Shown here piece by piece: positions 40,401-51,234 of a stretch of 64,000 nt of DNA (its first letter is position 1; every line of letters begins with the position of its first letter). Below the pieces are notes generated by a model that saw only the letters and a program-made list of their open reading frames with translations, ran no database searches and was not told the DNA's origin. Source of the DNA: Galerina marginata (taxonomy: Eukaryota; Basidiomycota; Agaricomycetes; Agaricales; Galerinaceae); NCBI GenBank assembly GCA_023014335.1, contig JAECYW010000022.1:310001-374000 (forward strand), in the 5' to 3' direction. The position numbers were made by a program, and so were the translations under genes.

Positions 40401-43400
40401 GGTAGGAAGGAGTCGAAGATGGACGGCATCCGCAATTCGTGCAGTAGTCTTGGCTGCCCGTGCTGCTATAAGAACTTGTTCGGCAGCCTCTGAGTCCTCA
40501 GCTTCTTCTTCGTCCTCGTCTTCAGCCGTGACTTCCTCGTTTGTAGGCTCGGGAACAGTGACAACTTCTTCCATCGGGAAATGGAAATTGTCCAGCAGAG
40601 CGACCAAAGTCCTGATATAAACGCGTTCCGACTCGTCCTTAGCCCGTGAAAGCTTTAGATACTTCTGTACAAGCGCATAATACGCACCCCACGCAAGCTG
40701 TTTGGCCATTCGTCCAGTCGCAAGGATTGCATCGTTGACAAGATGATGGTCGACAGAAGCGGTCGACATAATGTAATTGCTGACAAGGGGCACAAAGATC
40801 TCGGCAATGGTTGTACTCCGCAAGTGTCCTTGGTCGCAGTGATCCGCCAACCGACGAAGTGCCCTAGAACGTCGATGAACTTGGATATGGAGGATGTTGT
40901 TGAAGAAATTGGCTTCTTCGTCGCCAGCTTCCAGTAGAACTCGCATATCTTGTAAAGCAGCTAAATCCGTGCATTTGTCGACTGCATAAGCGATGACCCC
41001 TAGGATCTCCGCTCGAACCAGTTCATTCTTCGAACGTAAACCGTTCTTTAAACCAGGATAGAGCACCTTAAGGAAGGTTTCTTCGTACTCGATAGACGTA
41101 TTGGCGGCGACGAAGTCGATGAAATGACGCATTGCATATGAAGCACTATTCCGCACAGCCAATTCCACTGGATCTTGAATGAAGTTGAGCATGTTGTATA
41201 GAACGGGCAACCAGTCGGAACACGAGATTGTCTTGTACAGGTTCTCATTCAAGGATGTAAATGCGCCGAGTCGACGTTCGAAGTCGGGTTCATCAATCCT
41301 CTTAACGGAGTAGGCATTCATGGATTCAAGTAGTTCGGCAAGTTCGACTAATGAACTGTCGATAGTCGCAAGACGATGAAATGTAGAGACAAGGTTGAGT
41401 CGAGCAGGCCGCGACCTCAGTGACTGGAATAGCTGGGATAATAAGCCATACGTCTTCTGGTATGTCGCGCTCGTCTTGTCTTTCATATCCGGAATCAAAT
41501 GTACCAGTTCTCCGATGATCTTAACAAGACCGACTTTCACTTTTTCAGGTACAATCTTGGCAGGTCTTCGTAATAGAGGATTAAACAGAGTGAGTAGAGT
41601 GGACGCCTGTTCCGAGTTGGTGGAGTATTGGGCAATCTCAGACAAGATGTGGATTTGGCGTTGACCGATGGGAGTGGCGATGGTGGACTGCCCTTTGGTT
41701 CTCTCCACAAGAATAGCAATGTTGGTGAGAAGGCGAGAGACGTGTGGTTTCAACACATGGTCTTGAGTGTATTCGTCTTCCGCGGAGCAGCTCAGCAGGT
41801 TGTCGACGATATCGAAGATCCTATTTATGACGGAAGGCTTGACGTTGGTGGCGATAAGGCAGTCATAGATCCTGGGAAGCGTATCGGCATTGAAGTCCAC
41901 TAAGAGGGGGATATGGACACCATCAATTGTCCAGACGTAGAACAGCTCCAATAAGGCGGAAGGAGCTTGGGTGTTCTCCCTATCAAGAGCCGGCAGTCGT
42001 GGTGTGATCAACTTCGCAAAAACGGGTGGCATATATGGCGAGAAATCAAAAAGGATAGGAACGCGGAAGAAATCCGCGAATCGTTTAAGGCCAAGCTGCC
42101 TTATCGACCGGACTGCCTTTGAGGCAGTCGTCGGCCCGTCTGTTTCTTCTACCTCCTCGACAACCTCTGCATCGTCCACAACAATGTCGTCCCCTTCAGT
42201 ATCACCCACTTCCTGGTCGAGTGTGCCATCTATCCGCGCTTGAGCGGTTGCAGTCACGTTGACCGTCATCCCAAGCAACGCAGGCCAATATCCTTTAAGC
42301 CTCGAACCCAAGTTCTTCAACACGTCTCCAAGGAGGGTCAAGAACCCCGAGATCTGCTTATCCGATATTCCTTGGCCATCCATGTCGATATATTCCACGT
42401 GGAAAACGTCTTGAGCTCCTTGAGAGGTCCTATCCCATCCAAAAGGCCGCAACATCAAATCAACCACCAGACCCAGTTCCTGATCTGTGCAACGGGCAAA
42501 GGCACTCAAAACTGCCGCTCTTCTATCAGCACCACCGCCTCCTCGACCGCGACCCTTCTTCTCCAGCATGACGCCAAACAAAACACGAATGAACAAGTCT
42601 GTAAACTCTTCACGTGAGGCAGATGGGATGTTATCCAGCTCCAAGAGGGTTAATTCATCCCTCCACCTCGTATCGTCCAATAATGCGCGGAAATGGTCTT
42701 CGTACGGTGTTAAGTGCGGTGACTTGTAGGAGAATAGACAGGTAAGTGATATGTTCTGAAGAGCGCGGTCTGGATGGGAAAGGTAGGTGATGTAGAGTGA
42801 TCGGAGGGTATCCGTTGCATAGAGAGCCTTGGGATTGGAGAACTTGGAAAATAGGGTAAGCCATGCTACGAGTTTTGCCTTAGACAGTGCGCTGGAGGAA
42901 GTTACTCCGTCCGTGTTCCCATTGAGAGCGAGAAAGTGCGGGACAAGATCACGGTTGTGCTTCTCCGCTAACGACGAGCATTCGCCTAGTGTTGAAAGGA
43001 GCTGATGCTCGTAGGATTGAGTGTCGAACCTTTCTTCGTTGGCTTGTTCCTAAAACAAATAGTTTTTTATACTTCTTTCTTATGAATAGAAAAGGCACAC
43101 ACCTTCAAGACTCGTTTCCTCTCTCCCTCCGGGTCATCCCATACAATAACAATACTCCGCAGTTTATGAGCACTCGGATCTCGCCAGGTCTTCTCTTCCT
43201 CCCAAGGGTCCGAATCAGCGATATCGGCATCACTGTACCCTCCTTCCCCAGAATCCTGATCGGGCTCTAGAGAAGAAGTCGACTCCGACGCCGAAACATT
43301 GTGGCTCGATCCATCCAAAGTAGCCTGCTTCAGCTCCTCAAAGAGCAACCTCCACACCAAATCGCCGAACCGCTGCCCCAACGACCCAAGTGCGGCGGCA

Positions 43401-45912
43401 GCCGGCGACCATAACGGTCTCAGGTTAACTTTCAGCTGGGCAATTAACCACCTCGCACAGAGGTCCGCTCCTTTCTCATCGCCCACAACCTGTCCGACCC
43501 GTCCTATCCTTAGCACCCTCTCTCTGACGCCTTGGATATCAAGAGAAACCTCCTCTCCTTGCAGACACCGCTTGAGCACCTCCACCTGGTCGTGTAATGG
43601 ATCGACGAGCCTGCTATCCAAGAGCCGCAGGGCCGCCAGCCGAAGAGGACGCGAATGCGAGATCAGCGAGCTGTAGAGGGATGGATAAACCTCATGGAGA
43701 GGTACCTGCTTGGTGGAAGGACTACGAATGCACTTGTCAGTATATATTATTCGACGACTCAAGTTAGACGGGCACCTTGCTTGTGAGACTGCTACTAGCC
43801 CAGAGAGAACTTCATGTGACCATGCCCATCTCTCTAATCCTTTCCTCGTCCATGTCGCTGGGTCGACCTCTCCGCCCCATTCAAATATATCTCGTTTCGC
43901 CAGCGCCTGCATGCAACGACCCACAATGCGAGCTGAATAGGTGGCCCCAACGTCCTCAGGGCCGCTAATCGCATCATCGATATAAGAATTGATAATTTCG
44001 ACAAGAGGAGCAGATGATGGGTTCAAGCACAGTGGCAACAATGTTAGAATATCATCCAGCTCGGCCACCTAACAAGCCAGTGCATTAGCAAGTTGCAAAA
44101 AAAATGCCAGGAAGAACGTACTATATCATCTGCACAACCTTCTTTCCATTTCCCATCAGTCAACCGTCCAATTACAACAACCTCGATTTTCTTCCTCCAA
44201 ATCATATCTAACTCGCCAGGCCCGCCAATCTTTTTGCCCCTCTGTAAAGCAGCCAAGAAGGCCACGAACCGTCTCTGCTCGCGATCTATCAATCCTAATT
44301 CGGGCTTAACCATGGACTTTAGAAGCACAGGTATAGCGACCAGCTTCCAGCCACCCCACCCTGCATCGGCTAAGCATAAATGGAGCTTGAGGGTAAACGA
44401 TAGTTGTGTTTGGGTGAAGGGAAGATTTTCCGCAGAACCCGAAGCAGTTGGACTGGGTGGCGAGGTCCAGGTACGTTGCAAAAATTTGAGTCCTGGTCCG
44501 AGCCAGAGCGACATGTCGGCTGCGATGAACAGTCCTGTTACATAGCGGAGTAATGCTGGATGTGCACCTCCCACGATGGGGAGGTGGTTCAAATCCGAGA
44601 ACAAAGATAACTTTTGAGGATCTAATCATTCTCAAGTTGATGAAAAAAACTATGGTCGAGAAGGAAATAAAATACCAGTCAGCCTAGAACCTTGGCGTAC
44701 ACCGCATATGACTGCCATCACATCAACCATCCTCTTGAGAGACTCGACACCCTCCTCGCTGTTGATATCGACCTCTTTGACAAGCGACGTGAGACGCGCC
44801 ACAAAAATCTCGCCTATCAAGGCGAACTGGTCGGCATTTTTCACGTGATGGATGAGGGCAGTAAGAGCCCGTCGAAGGAGCGTGTAAGTTGGTTTTGGAT
44901 CCGGTGCAGTGGAAAGGTGATATGAGAGCAGCGGTAAAAATATCGAGGGGGCACATGTGTGAAGTGTCTGGGACACGGACTACAAATTGGGCTATATTAG
45001 CATACACGATTGAGGTGATTGAAAAAAATGACACACCTTGCAAGCGTATACGACAACCCATGCACTGGCGTCCTCTATAACCGCAGCATTCTCGGCCAAT
45101 AATCGAACTGCCTTTTCCCTCGATCCAGACTTCATCCTCCTCAAGACGCCACCCCAAACTTCGGCAACCGCCCTCTGAATCTCTCCAAGACACTTCGGCA
45201 GGACAGAGCACATCGTTTTCCACGTTTCTTCCACCAAACTGGTATCGATAGTGGGGATAAGAAGGTATCGGAAGATGGACGAAAGCGTCTCCAAAAGCGA
45301 TGTAAGTGCTTGTGCGGATATACCGCGCGGCAGAAGGGTAAATAGGTTTTCCAGTAATGGGGTGTAAATAGGGGAAAGCGTAGTGCGGAGATCGTGTGCC
45401 ATTTTCTGTAATAAACTGTAGAGAACATGAGGGATGAATACAGCGTAATAGGAGACCATTTACTCAAGGAGTGCTCTCAAGCCTTCGTCGTCTGCGGATT
45501 TAAAGGCCTCCAGCCATAAATCGTATATCTCGCGCCAGTTATGAAGCAGTAGAGGCATAGACGCAGATAATCCAGTCGCCTTGTTCGCAAATTGAAGGAA
45601 GCTAGGCGCAAGGTTGAGCTGCCTCCAGTGTTCCAAAGCTTCAGTGAAAATGTGAGTCGTTGTCCTAATTATTCGATGAGAGAACGCCACAAAAAAAGAG
45701 GAAGGGTAAGAAATTACCGCAACTTCATGATCCAGATGACTTTGCTTGAACGCCGACGGTAGATGGACCTCCTTCAACGACTGACTGTATGATTGATGCT
45801 ACATCCCAAGAATTTAACACAGGAATCAGTTCAGGAGAGACTGCCTACACACCTTGAACCGCTTCGTCGGCTGTGGAATAGCATCCATGGCTTCATCGAA
45901 TTCCATGTCCAT
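37412..45912 (-). CDS. UTP20: U3 snoRNP-associated protein Utp20 (DRIM), 18S rRNA processing
   Basis: Twelve exons: 45912-45853, 45798-45718, 45664-45464, 45415-45037, 44979-44676, 44621-44122, 44068-43776, 43721-43103, 43049-39577, 39520-37909, 37855-37702, 37650-37412, for about 2,637 residues. The product is almost entirely HEAT-like helices. Family landmarks include HDLRTTLSP near the N-terminus, an acidic linker (exon 9), PNWSQQPLAGLRWFAAMTSH and a lysine-rich C-terminus ending KKDSRKRKERGFL. Utp20 is a nucleolar scaffold of the SSU processome/90S pre-ribosome. Exon 3 needs one base fewer to keep frame: DNDSHF runs into a TTTT tract (45647-45650) after which only the +1 frame continues as TEALEHWRQLNLAPSF. 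All other junctions are in phase. Start MDMEFDEAMD is the first ATG before GTGTGT. Confidence 0.9.
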
Positions 45913-46401
45913 CGGTGAAAAAATGTTTCCGCAAAGATTCCAAGGGGTAAATTTTCCTGGTCGTTTAAGAGGGGTAATGGCAGCGGCCTTGCAGGTTTGA
46001 TCGGCGTGCAGCGTCGAAATTACGTTCAGCGCTGAATAATAACGAAAGTGGTGCCTAAGTAAAAGTGTCGATGATCCGCTCCGTAACGCTTTCAGTACGT
46101 CGAAACCAGCGATAATCTAGAAATACGACCAACGAGTTCCAATGGAAACTTGCAATTGACCGTGGACTGGATCCAAACTGGATCTCTCAAGAGTGAGAGA
46201 TCGTGAAGGCATCGCGGTTGAAATTTCTGAGCTTCTTGCCAAGCACATACAAATAAGATTTTAATGCGGCCCGCATCTTCCGATCCCCACAGTTGTATTG
46301 CAGAAGGCACGCCAAAGCAATCCAGTCAGAAATCCATTTTATAAATAATAGGTAGTACAAAGCACAGATTATGTATAAGGGACTCCCTCGCAGACACCAG
46401 C
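45913..46401. other. UTP20 upstream region
   Basis: 489 bp between the dehydrogenase stop and the UTP20 start, both on the minus strand. It should contain the UTP20 promoter; no clear element seen. Confidence 0.4.
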
Positions 46402-48469
46402 TCAAGGGTGAAGAAGAACCTTCGTATATCCCATCCACCCGACGATCAAACTTGTCGTAAGCTTCTGCCGCTTGATCGAGAGGGAGGTTATGAGAAACAA
46501 CGAACGAAGGTTTGGCTTTTCCGGCGATGATGAGGTCTCGTAGATAACGATTGTAGGTCTAGACGAACATGCATGTCATTTTTTGACAGGTTTGAGGAGA
46601 TAGAAGTATGAGTACCTTGACGTTACATTGTCCAGTCCCTACTGTCAGACCTTTCTCGAACAGTTTCCCTGTCAAAAAGGTTTCCTATGAGCATCATAGG
46701 TCAATCAACAGTGAAATCACAGCCATTACCGAATGGGAATGAGATATATCCTCTAAAAATACGAGGCAAATATTCAGCACAGACGAGAGCGATCAAAGAG
46801 ACGCGACTTACTTCGCCGAAGCTGAATCAGGGGCGCCTGGATCACTTGGCACATATAATCCAGGGATTCCAAGGCCACCAGTTGGCCTCACAACACGAAT
46901 AAGCGCCTCAAGCACCGCGTTAGGCAGTTCAGTCTTTCCATCTCCTGTCGTTGCTTGATAGCCAACGGCTGCATACATTCATCTATTAGATCAGGTAGCT
47001 CGATAAACGCAGCATCGGCCTCACCGTCAACACCACGATCCACCTCCTTGCTGTGATTCAAGAATGCAACTTAGTAAGGGTTGTGGAAAGAACTGGCGAA
47101 CTCTTACCCGTTCAAGTTCAAGATCTGTTGAACCGCATCTTCTTTGCTGAAATCAATAGGTACGCAGCCAATCTCCTTCGCCTTCGCCAAGCGCTCAGGA
47201 ACTCGATCCACGACATAGACCTTGTGAGGCTCCACGTAGAACCGCGGAATAGGCTGCCATCAATCCGACAGGACCAGCTCCAAAGACCGCAATAGATTCT
47301 CCTGGTTTGAAACCCTATTTGCACCGAGTTCAATGGGTTGGTCTCTCCATATAATAAACATAACACTGACCGAGAGCTGCACACCGTGCCATCCCTGATA
47401 GGATAAGGTGTATCAGGAAAATTATGCATTGTTACATGGTAATGTGGCTTACAGTCGGGAAGATATCTGCGAGCATTGCAAAATCGTCCTCATGCTCTTT
47501 TCCAGGAGGAAGCAGGAGAGCGTTGAAATCCGCGAAAGGAACTCTGAGGTATTCCTAATGCATGCATTCTAAGACTAGAAAACACTACTAAACGGAATGA
47601 TGACCTACGGCCTGTCCTCCAGGATAGGGACCCATTGCTACATATCTGCGAAGAAGATATAAACAAGGGGCGGCCAGGAAATAGACCCAGCCAATGCTTA
47701 CCCGTAGGCTCTATGTATCGTAGCACAAAAAATCCATATCAGAAAATGGATCGAGGGAAGCCTCCAGATTTACGTACCCGCCAGCCTATAGATGTAACCG
47801 TATGGGGTCAGTTCTTCTTTTGTTCATTTAAAGAAGATTTCGAACACCTACAAATCCTGGATTGACTTTTGTGCAAAACGCAGACTTTCCCTCCTCGCAA
47901 TTGAGGCATCGCCCACAGGCAACATTGAAGGGCATAACAACACGATCGCCTTTCTTGAGCAACTAGATACAATTCGAATTATAAAATGATGCAGAATTCG
48001 TGAAGTCTACTCGACTCACAGTAACGCCAGCTCCAACTTCCTACAAATATAGTCAGATCAAGGGGTTAAAGGACCGAAGGATAAGGCTGCACACCTCAAC
48101 AAGGACCCAAGCTGTCATTAGACAGTGTCGGGTAGATGAGCAACCTAGCTAACAAGACATAATAGATTCATCACCCACTTTTCATGACCAAAAACAATTC
48201 CAGATTGAGCGGCCGTTCGGCCTTCATACATGTGCAAATCACTGATTATCTTGTTCAGTAAATGCGAAAAACGTAACCCCAACATGTCCTCTACCTTCCA
48301 CAAATGCATGTCGTGGTTACTAACACACAGCCAACGTCAACAACGAGAATGAGTTCAAGAGCATGGAAGCTTACCTTTGACAATGATGTCATCAGGATGC
48401 AGTATCTTCGGCTTCTCGACTTCGCGAATAGGTGACAGTGAAAGGCTTATCGTAGACTACAGCGCGCAT
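46402..48469 (-). CDS. zinc-dependent alcohol/formaldehyde dehydrogenase-like gene, frame-disrupted
   Basis: Conserved medium-chain dehydrogenase blocks follow in order from ATG 48469: MRAVVYDKPFTVT, REVEKPKILHPDDIIVK, VTTTCICGSDLHMYEG (catalytic Zn Cys), SGIVFGHEN, a structural zinc Cys cluster CGRCLNCEEGKSAFC, the Rossmann motif VFGAGPVGLMAAYSAV, EVDRGVDAVGYQAT, VGTGQCNVKTYNRYL and LDQAAEAYDKFDRR. It most resembles glutathione-independent formaldehyde dehydrogenase/threonine-dehydrogenase-like enzymes that oxidise an alcohol with NAD(P). At least ten introns have usable splice sites, and one exon is only 9 nt (47702-47710). The frame breaks at about 48430, 48105, 47224, 46752 and 46429, each fitting one surplus base. 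It is therefore either a young pseudogene or sequence with errors. Confidence 0.7.
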
Positions 48470-49129
48470 AATTTTGTAGAGGTGATAGACAGTGCTTGTG
48501 CCAGTGGAAGCGCGGGCATCAAAGTATTTAAGTATTTATCAGTCTCGAGAATGCTATTTCAGCACAGCCCAGGCATAGGAAAGACTGCACTAATCGAGGA
48601 TGGCATCCTGGTTTTAAACTATGATTCTATGTCAGACAACGAGACAAGGTTGGGAATTCATCAGCACTCACTAACGACCTTCGGTCAGATGAACATGGAA
48701 AGGAAGAGTTCGTGAGAGGATAGCCTATGTGCTTGTCCAAGAATTCAAGAAATGACCACTATAGATCAGCTGTTAGAAATCCTGTGATGCATTTCTTGCA
48801 GTTCCACAGAGAGTGTGTCGAAAATAGCGCTTCTGTGTTGGTATCGGAAGGCAATCTGTGGTGCCTTCCTTGTGCAAAGGTCCTTCAGGGTATATTGAAT
48901 TTCTCAGGAACCTACGACATAATCTGATGGTGAGCCTATAATGAGGTAGATGGAAATAAAGAAAGAAGAGGTTTGAGCTCTGGAGTATTTGATTACGCGC
49001 TGGGCATGGTGCGCCTGATTTCAGGAAGGTGAACGCATTGGACGAACTTGATCACATAATAATTTCCCACATCAGCCTCGGCTTATGTCAGGACGATAAG
49101 ATTACAACTCATTCCGCTGCTGGGCACCA
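48470..49129. other. intergenic region between divergent dehydrogenase and kinase
   Basis: 660 bp. Open frames up to 112 codons here show no domain, and one overlaps the 5' end of the dehydrogenase. Contains the left copy of a 25-bp repeat (48976-49000). Confidence 0.4.
48976..49000 (+). repeat. 25-bp direct repeat, left of kinase
   Basis: Starts AGCTCTGGAGTATTTG and ends TACGCGC; an exact second copy lies at 50938-50962. The pair brackets the kinase gene. Confidence 0.7.
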
Positions 49130-50514
49130 TTGCAGGTCCTCTCAACACGACCTATCAGTATGACGCCTGACGACTTCTACTTCGACTTCATGGAGACTAC
49201 AGAAGATATAACGCGCTACGTCCCAGGTGGCTATCATCCTATCATCATAGGCAACATCCTGAGCCCTCCCGACGACACCGAAAACGAATCGCGCCGCTAC
49301 AGAATCATGCACAAGTTAGGTTACGGGTCATTCGCGACAGTGTGGCTGGCGCAGAAAACTGATTCCAGCAACGCATTTGTCGCAGTCAAGGTTACAACGG
49401 CTGAAGGATACTCGACGACACAGGAAGCAGCTGTACTCCAAGTTCTCTCCAAGGCCCAATCGAAGGGAGCCCATGTCATCAACGTTTTGGATCATTTTAT
49501 CCTGCATGGACCCAATGGGTCTCATTTAGTCGTGGTCACCGAGGTTGTTGTCCCAATGTTTTCACTTCGATCGGGTAAACGCCCCCCAGCCTGGCGCAAA
49601 GCTGCTGCCTATGGCCTCGCGAAAGGCGTAGAACATCTGCATGCTTTAGGAGTTGTTCACGGAGGTACTTACACTTCTTTCCCCCATTATCGGCAATCCT
49701 GCTAAGATATTTCGATTTATAGACCTGCACCTCGGCAATATTGGGTTACTATCCCAGAGATCGCTCACCAAGATCAGGAGGAGGTCATGGAAAGACTCGG
49801 CTTTCCCGGGCTTATAGTTGTTTTACCTCTTTCTGCAGCCGAACAAACACCCTCATTACCCGCTTATGTTGTCACCCCCGGCTGCTATCAAGAAATACCA
49901 TGACACGCTAACAGACATACCCGAAACGAAAATATTTGATTTCGGTAATGGTGAGCCATGCTTTACTAACTTTTGTCACCTGTTGATCATGGTTCATGCA
50001 GCTCATGAAGCTGGTACATCTCCCCTTACTTCTAAATGTGCAACAGTAGCCTGTTCGCCAGAGCATGTATTTGCGGTAGTTGTCGAAAAGGTGGACAATC
50101 CACATATTGAATCTCCCGGCGACGTCTGGGCTCTCGGTACTGCTGTACTTCTGGAACCTTCGTCCCCACACTGATGCTGACCGGTGATCGCAGATCTACG
50201 AGTTAATCGCGGGCGACCAAATCTTTTATGGCGTTAGCTTTCGCGATTTTCCTATTCAAATGGCTGCCATGGCTGGGTCCTTGCCGCCAGGATGGCAAAA
50301 TTGGTATACTGGATTATCTGACGCACGCGAAGTCTCACCCAGCGGTGCAGACGCATTGTGGGCAGCTCGTCGAAAGCACCTCCTCCGTTGTTGTGCAGAC
50401 GAGGCAGACACTGATGCTTTGATCAGGTTGTTGCGGAGGATGCTGGTTCTCAACCCAGCTCTGAGGCCTACCGCAGCGGAAGTCTTGCGAGATCCATGGT
50501 TTTCTGGGCTGTAA
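49130..50514 (+). CDS. SRPK-like protein kinase, frame-disrupted
   Basis: Exon 1 (49130-49664) carries the SRPK-type lead DITRYVPGGYHPIIIGN, the glycine loop LGYGSFATVWLAQ, the VAVKV lysine and ends in the catalytic loop, which continues across the intron as VVHGDLHLGNIGL in exon 2 (from 49723). Later blocks are KIFDFGN (DFG), then AHEAGTSPLTS, CSPEH (APE), SPGDVWALGTA and a C-lobe ending RDPWFSGL; further introns are at about 49950-49999 and 50141-50190. SR-protein kinases phosphorylate Arg/Ser-rich splicing factors. Here the catalytic-loop lysine (HRDLK) is replaced by His, more like APH-type kinases. Two indels break the frame: one base missing at about 49745-49752 and one extra at about 49893. 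An in-frame downstream start is M at 49160. Confidence 0.7.
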
Positions 50515-51234
50515 ATTGCAAAGCCCCCCACCGCTGGACAGGTAGTCCTGTTTTTACCGCGCCTTCAAACCGCGCCGAAGAACGCTTGTGTGGCCTTCCG
50601 TTACAATCCACGGGTATCATACCTGTAGGTCACGGTAGTGTACATGGCCAAACCTCCAAAAAGTCTCGCCACCCGCCGTCACGGCGAGCCATATGGCTTG
50701 GGAACCTGGCAAATGCTGGAGAGAGTGGCGAGGGCTAAAACGAAGGAAGTCAAAAAATGATAGGGAAGGCGGTATGAATTTTAGGTAATTGGATAAATTT
50801 CACGAAAACGTGCATAATCAGACAGAGTTCTTTACATAGTTGAATCCATCGTTGAGAACAATTTACGGCGTCAACGGAACCACTGCTAACCATTTCGAGG
50901 ATCACAATTATATCGAGATTTGGAATCTACCTAGAGAAGCTCTGGAGTATTTGATTACGCGCCATGAATGGGAAGGAACACAAGGGACCTGTTGCACACC
51001 ACTAAATCCGAGATAGGTCAGGTGTAGGATCCTTCACCTGCAGACAATTACTCTTATACTCACAACTCCAGATCTAAATTCTGCATACTGAAAATGCGAG
51101 CCCATCCAAGACAAAGATTTTCACACTTTCTGGTCCTGCTCTATTGTTGTAGAGATAAAAAACAGCGAATGAATACACTTGAGTAACGTTATGTAAGAAT
51201 TGACATTATTTAGAACAAGCCAAGCAGGCTGTCA
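50515..51234. other. intergenic region, convergent
   Basis: 720 bp between the kinase and GCN1 3' ends. Contains the right 25-bp repeat copy. No gene seen. Confidence 0.4.
50938..50962 (+). repeat. 25-bp direct repeat, right of kinase
   Basis: Exact copy of 48976-49000, about 1.96 kb away in the same orientation. Confidence 0.7.
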
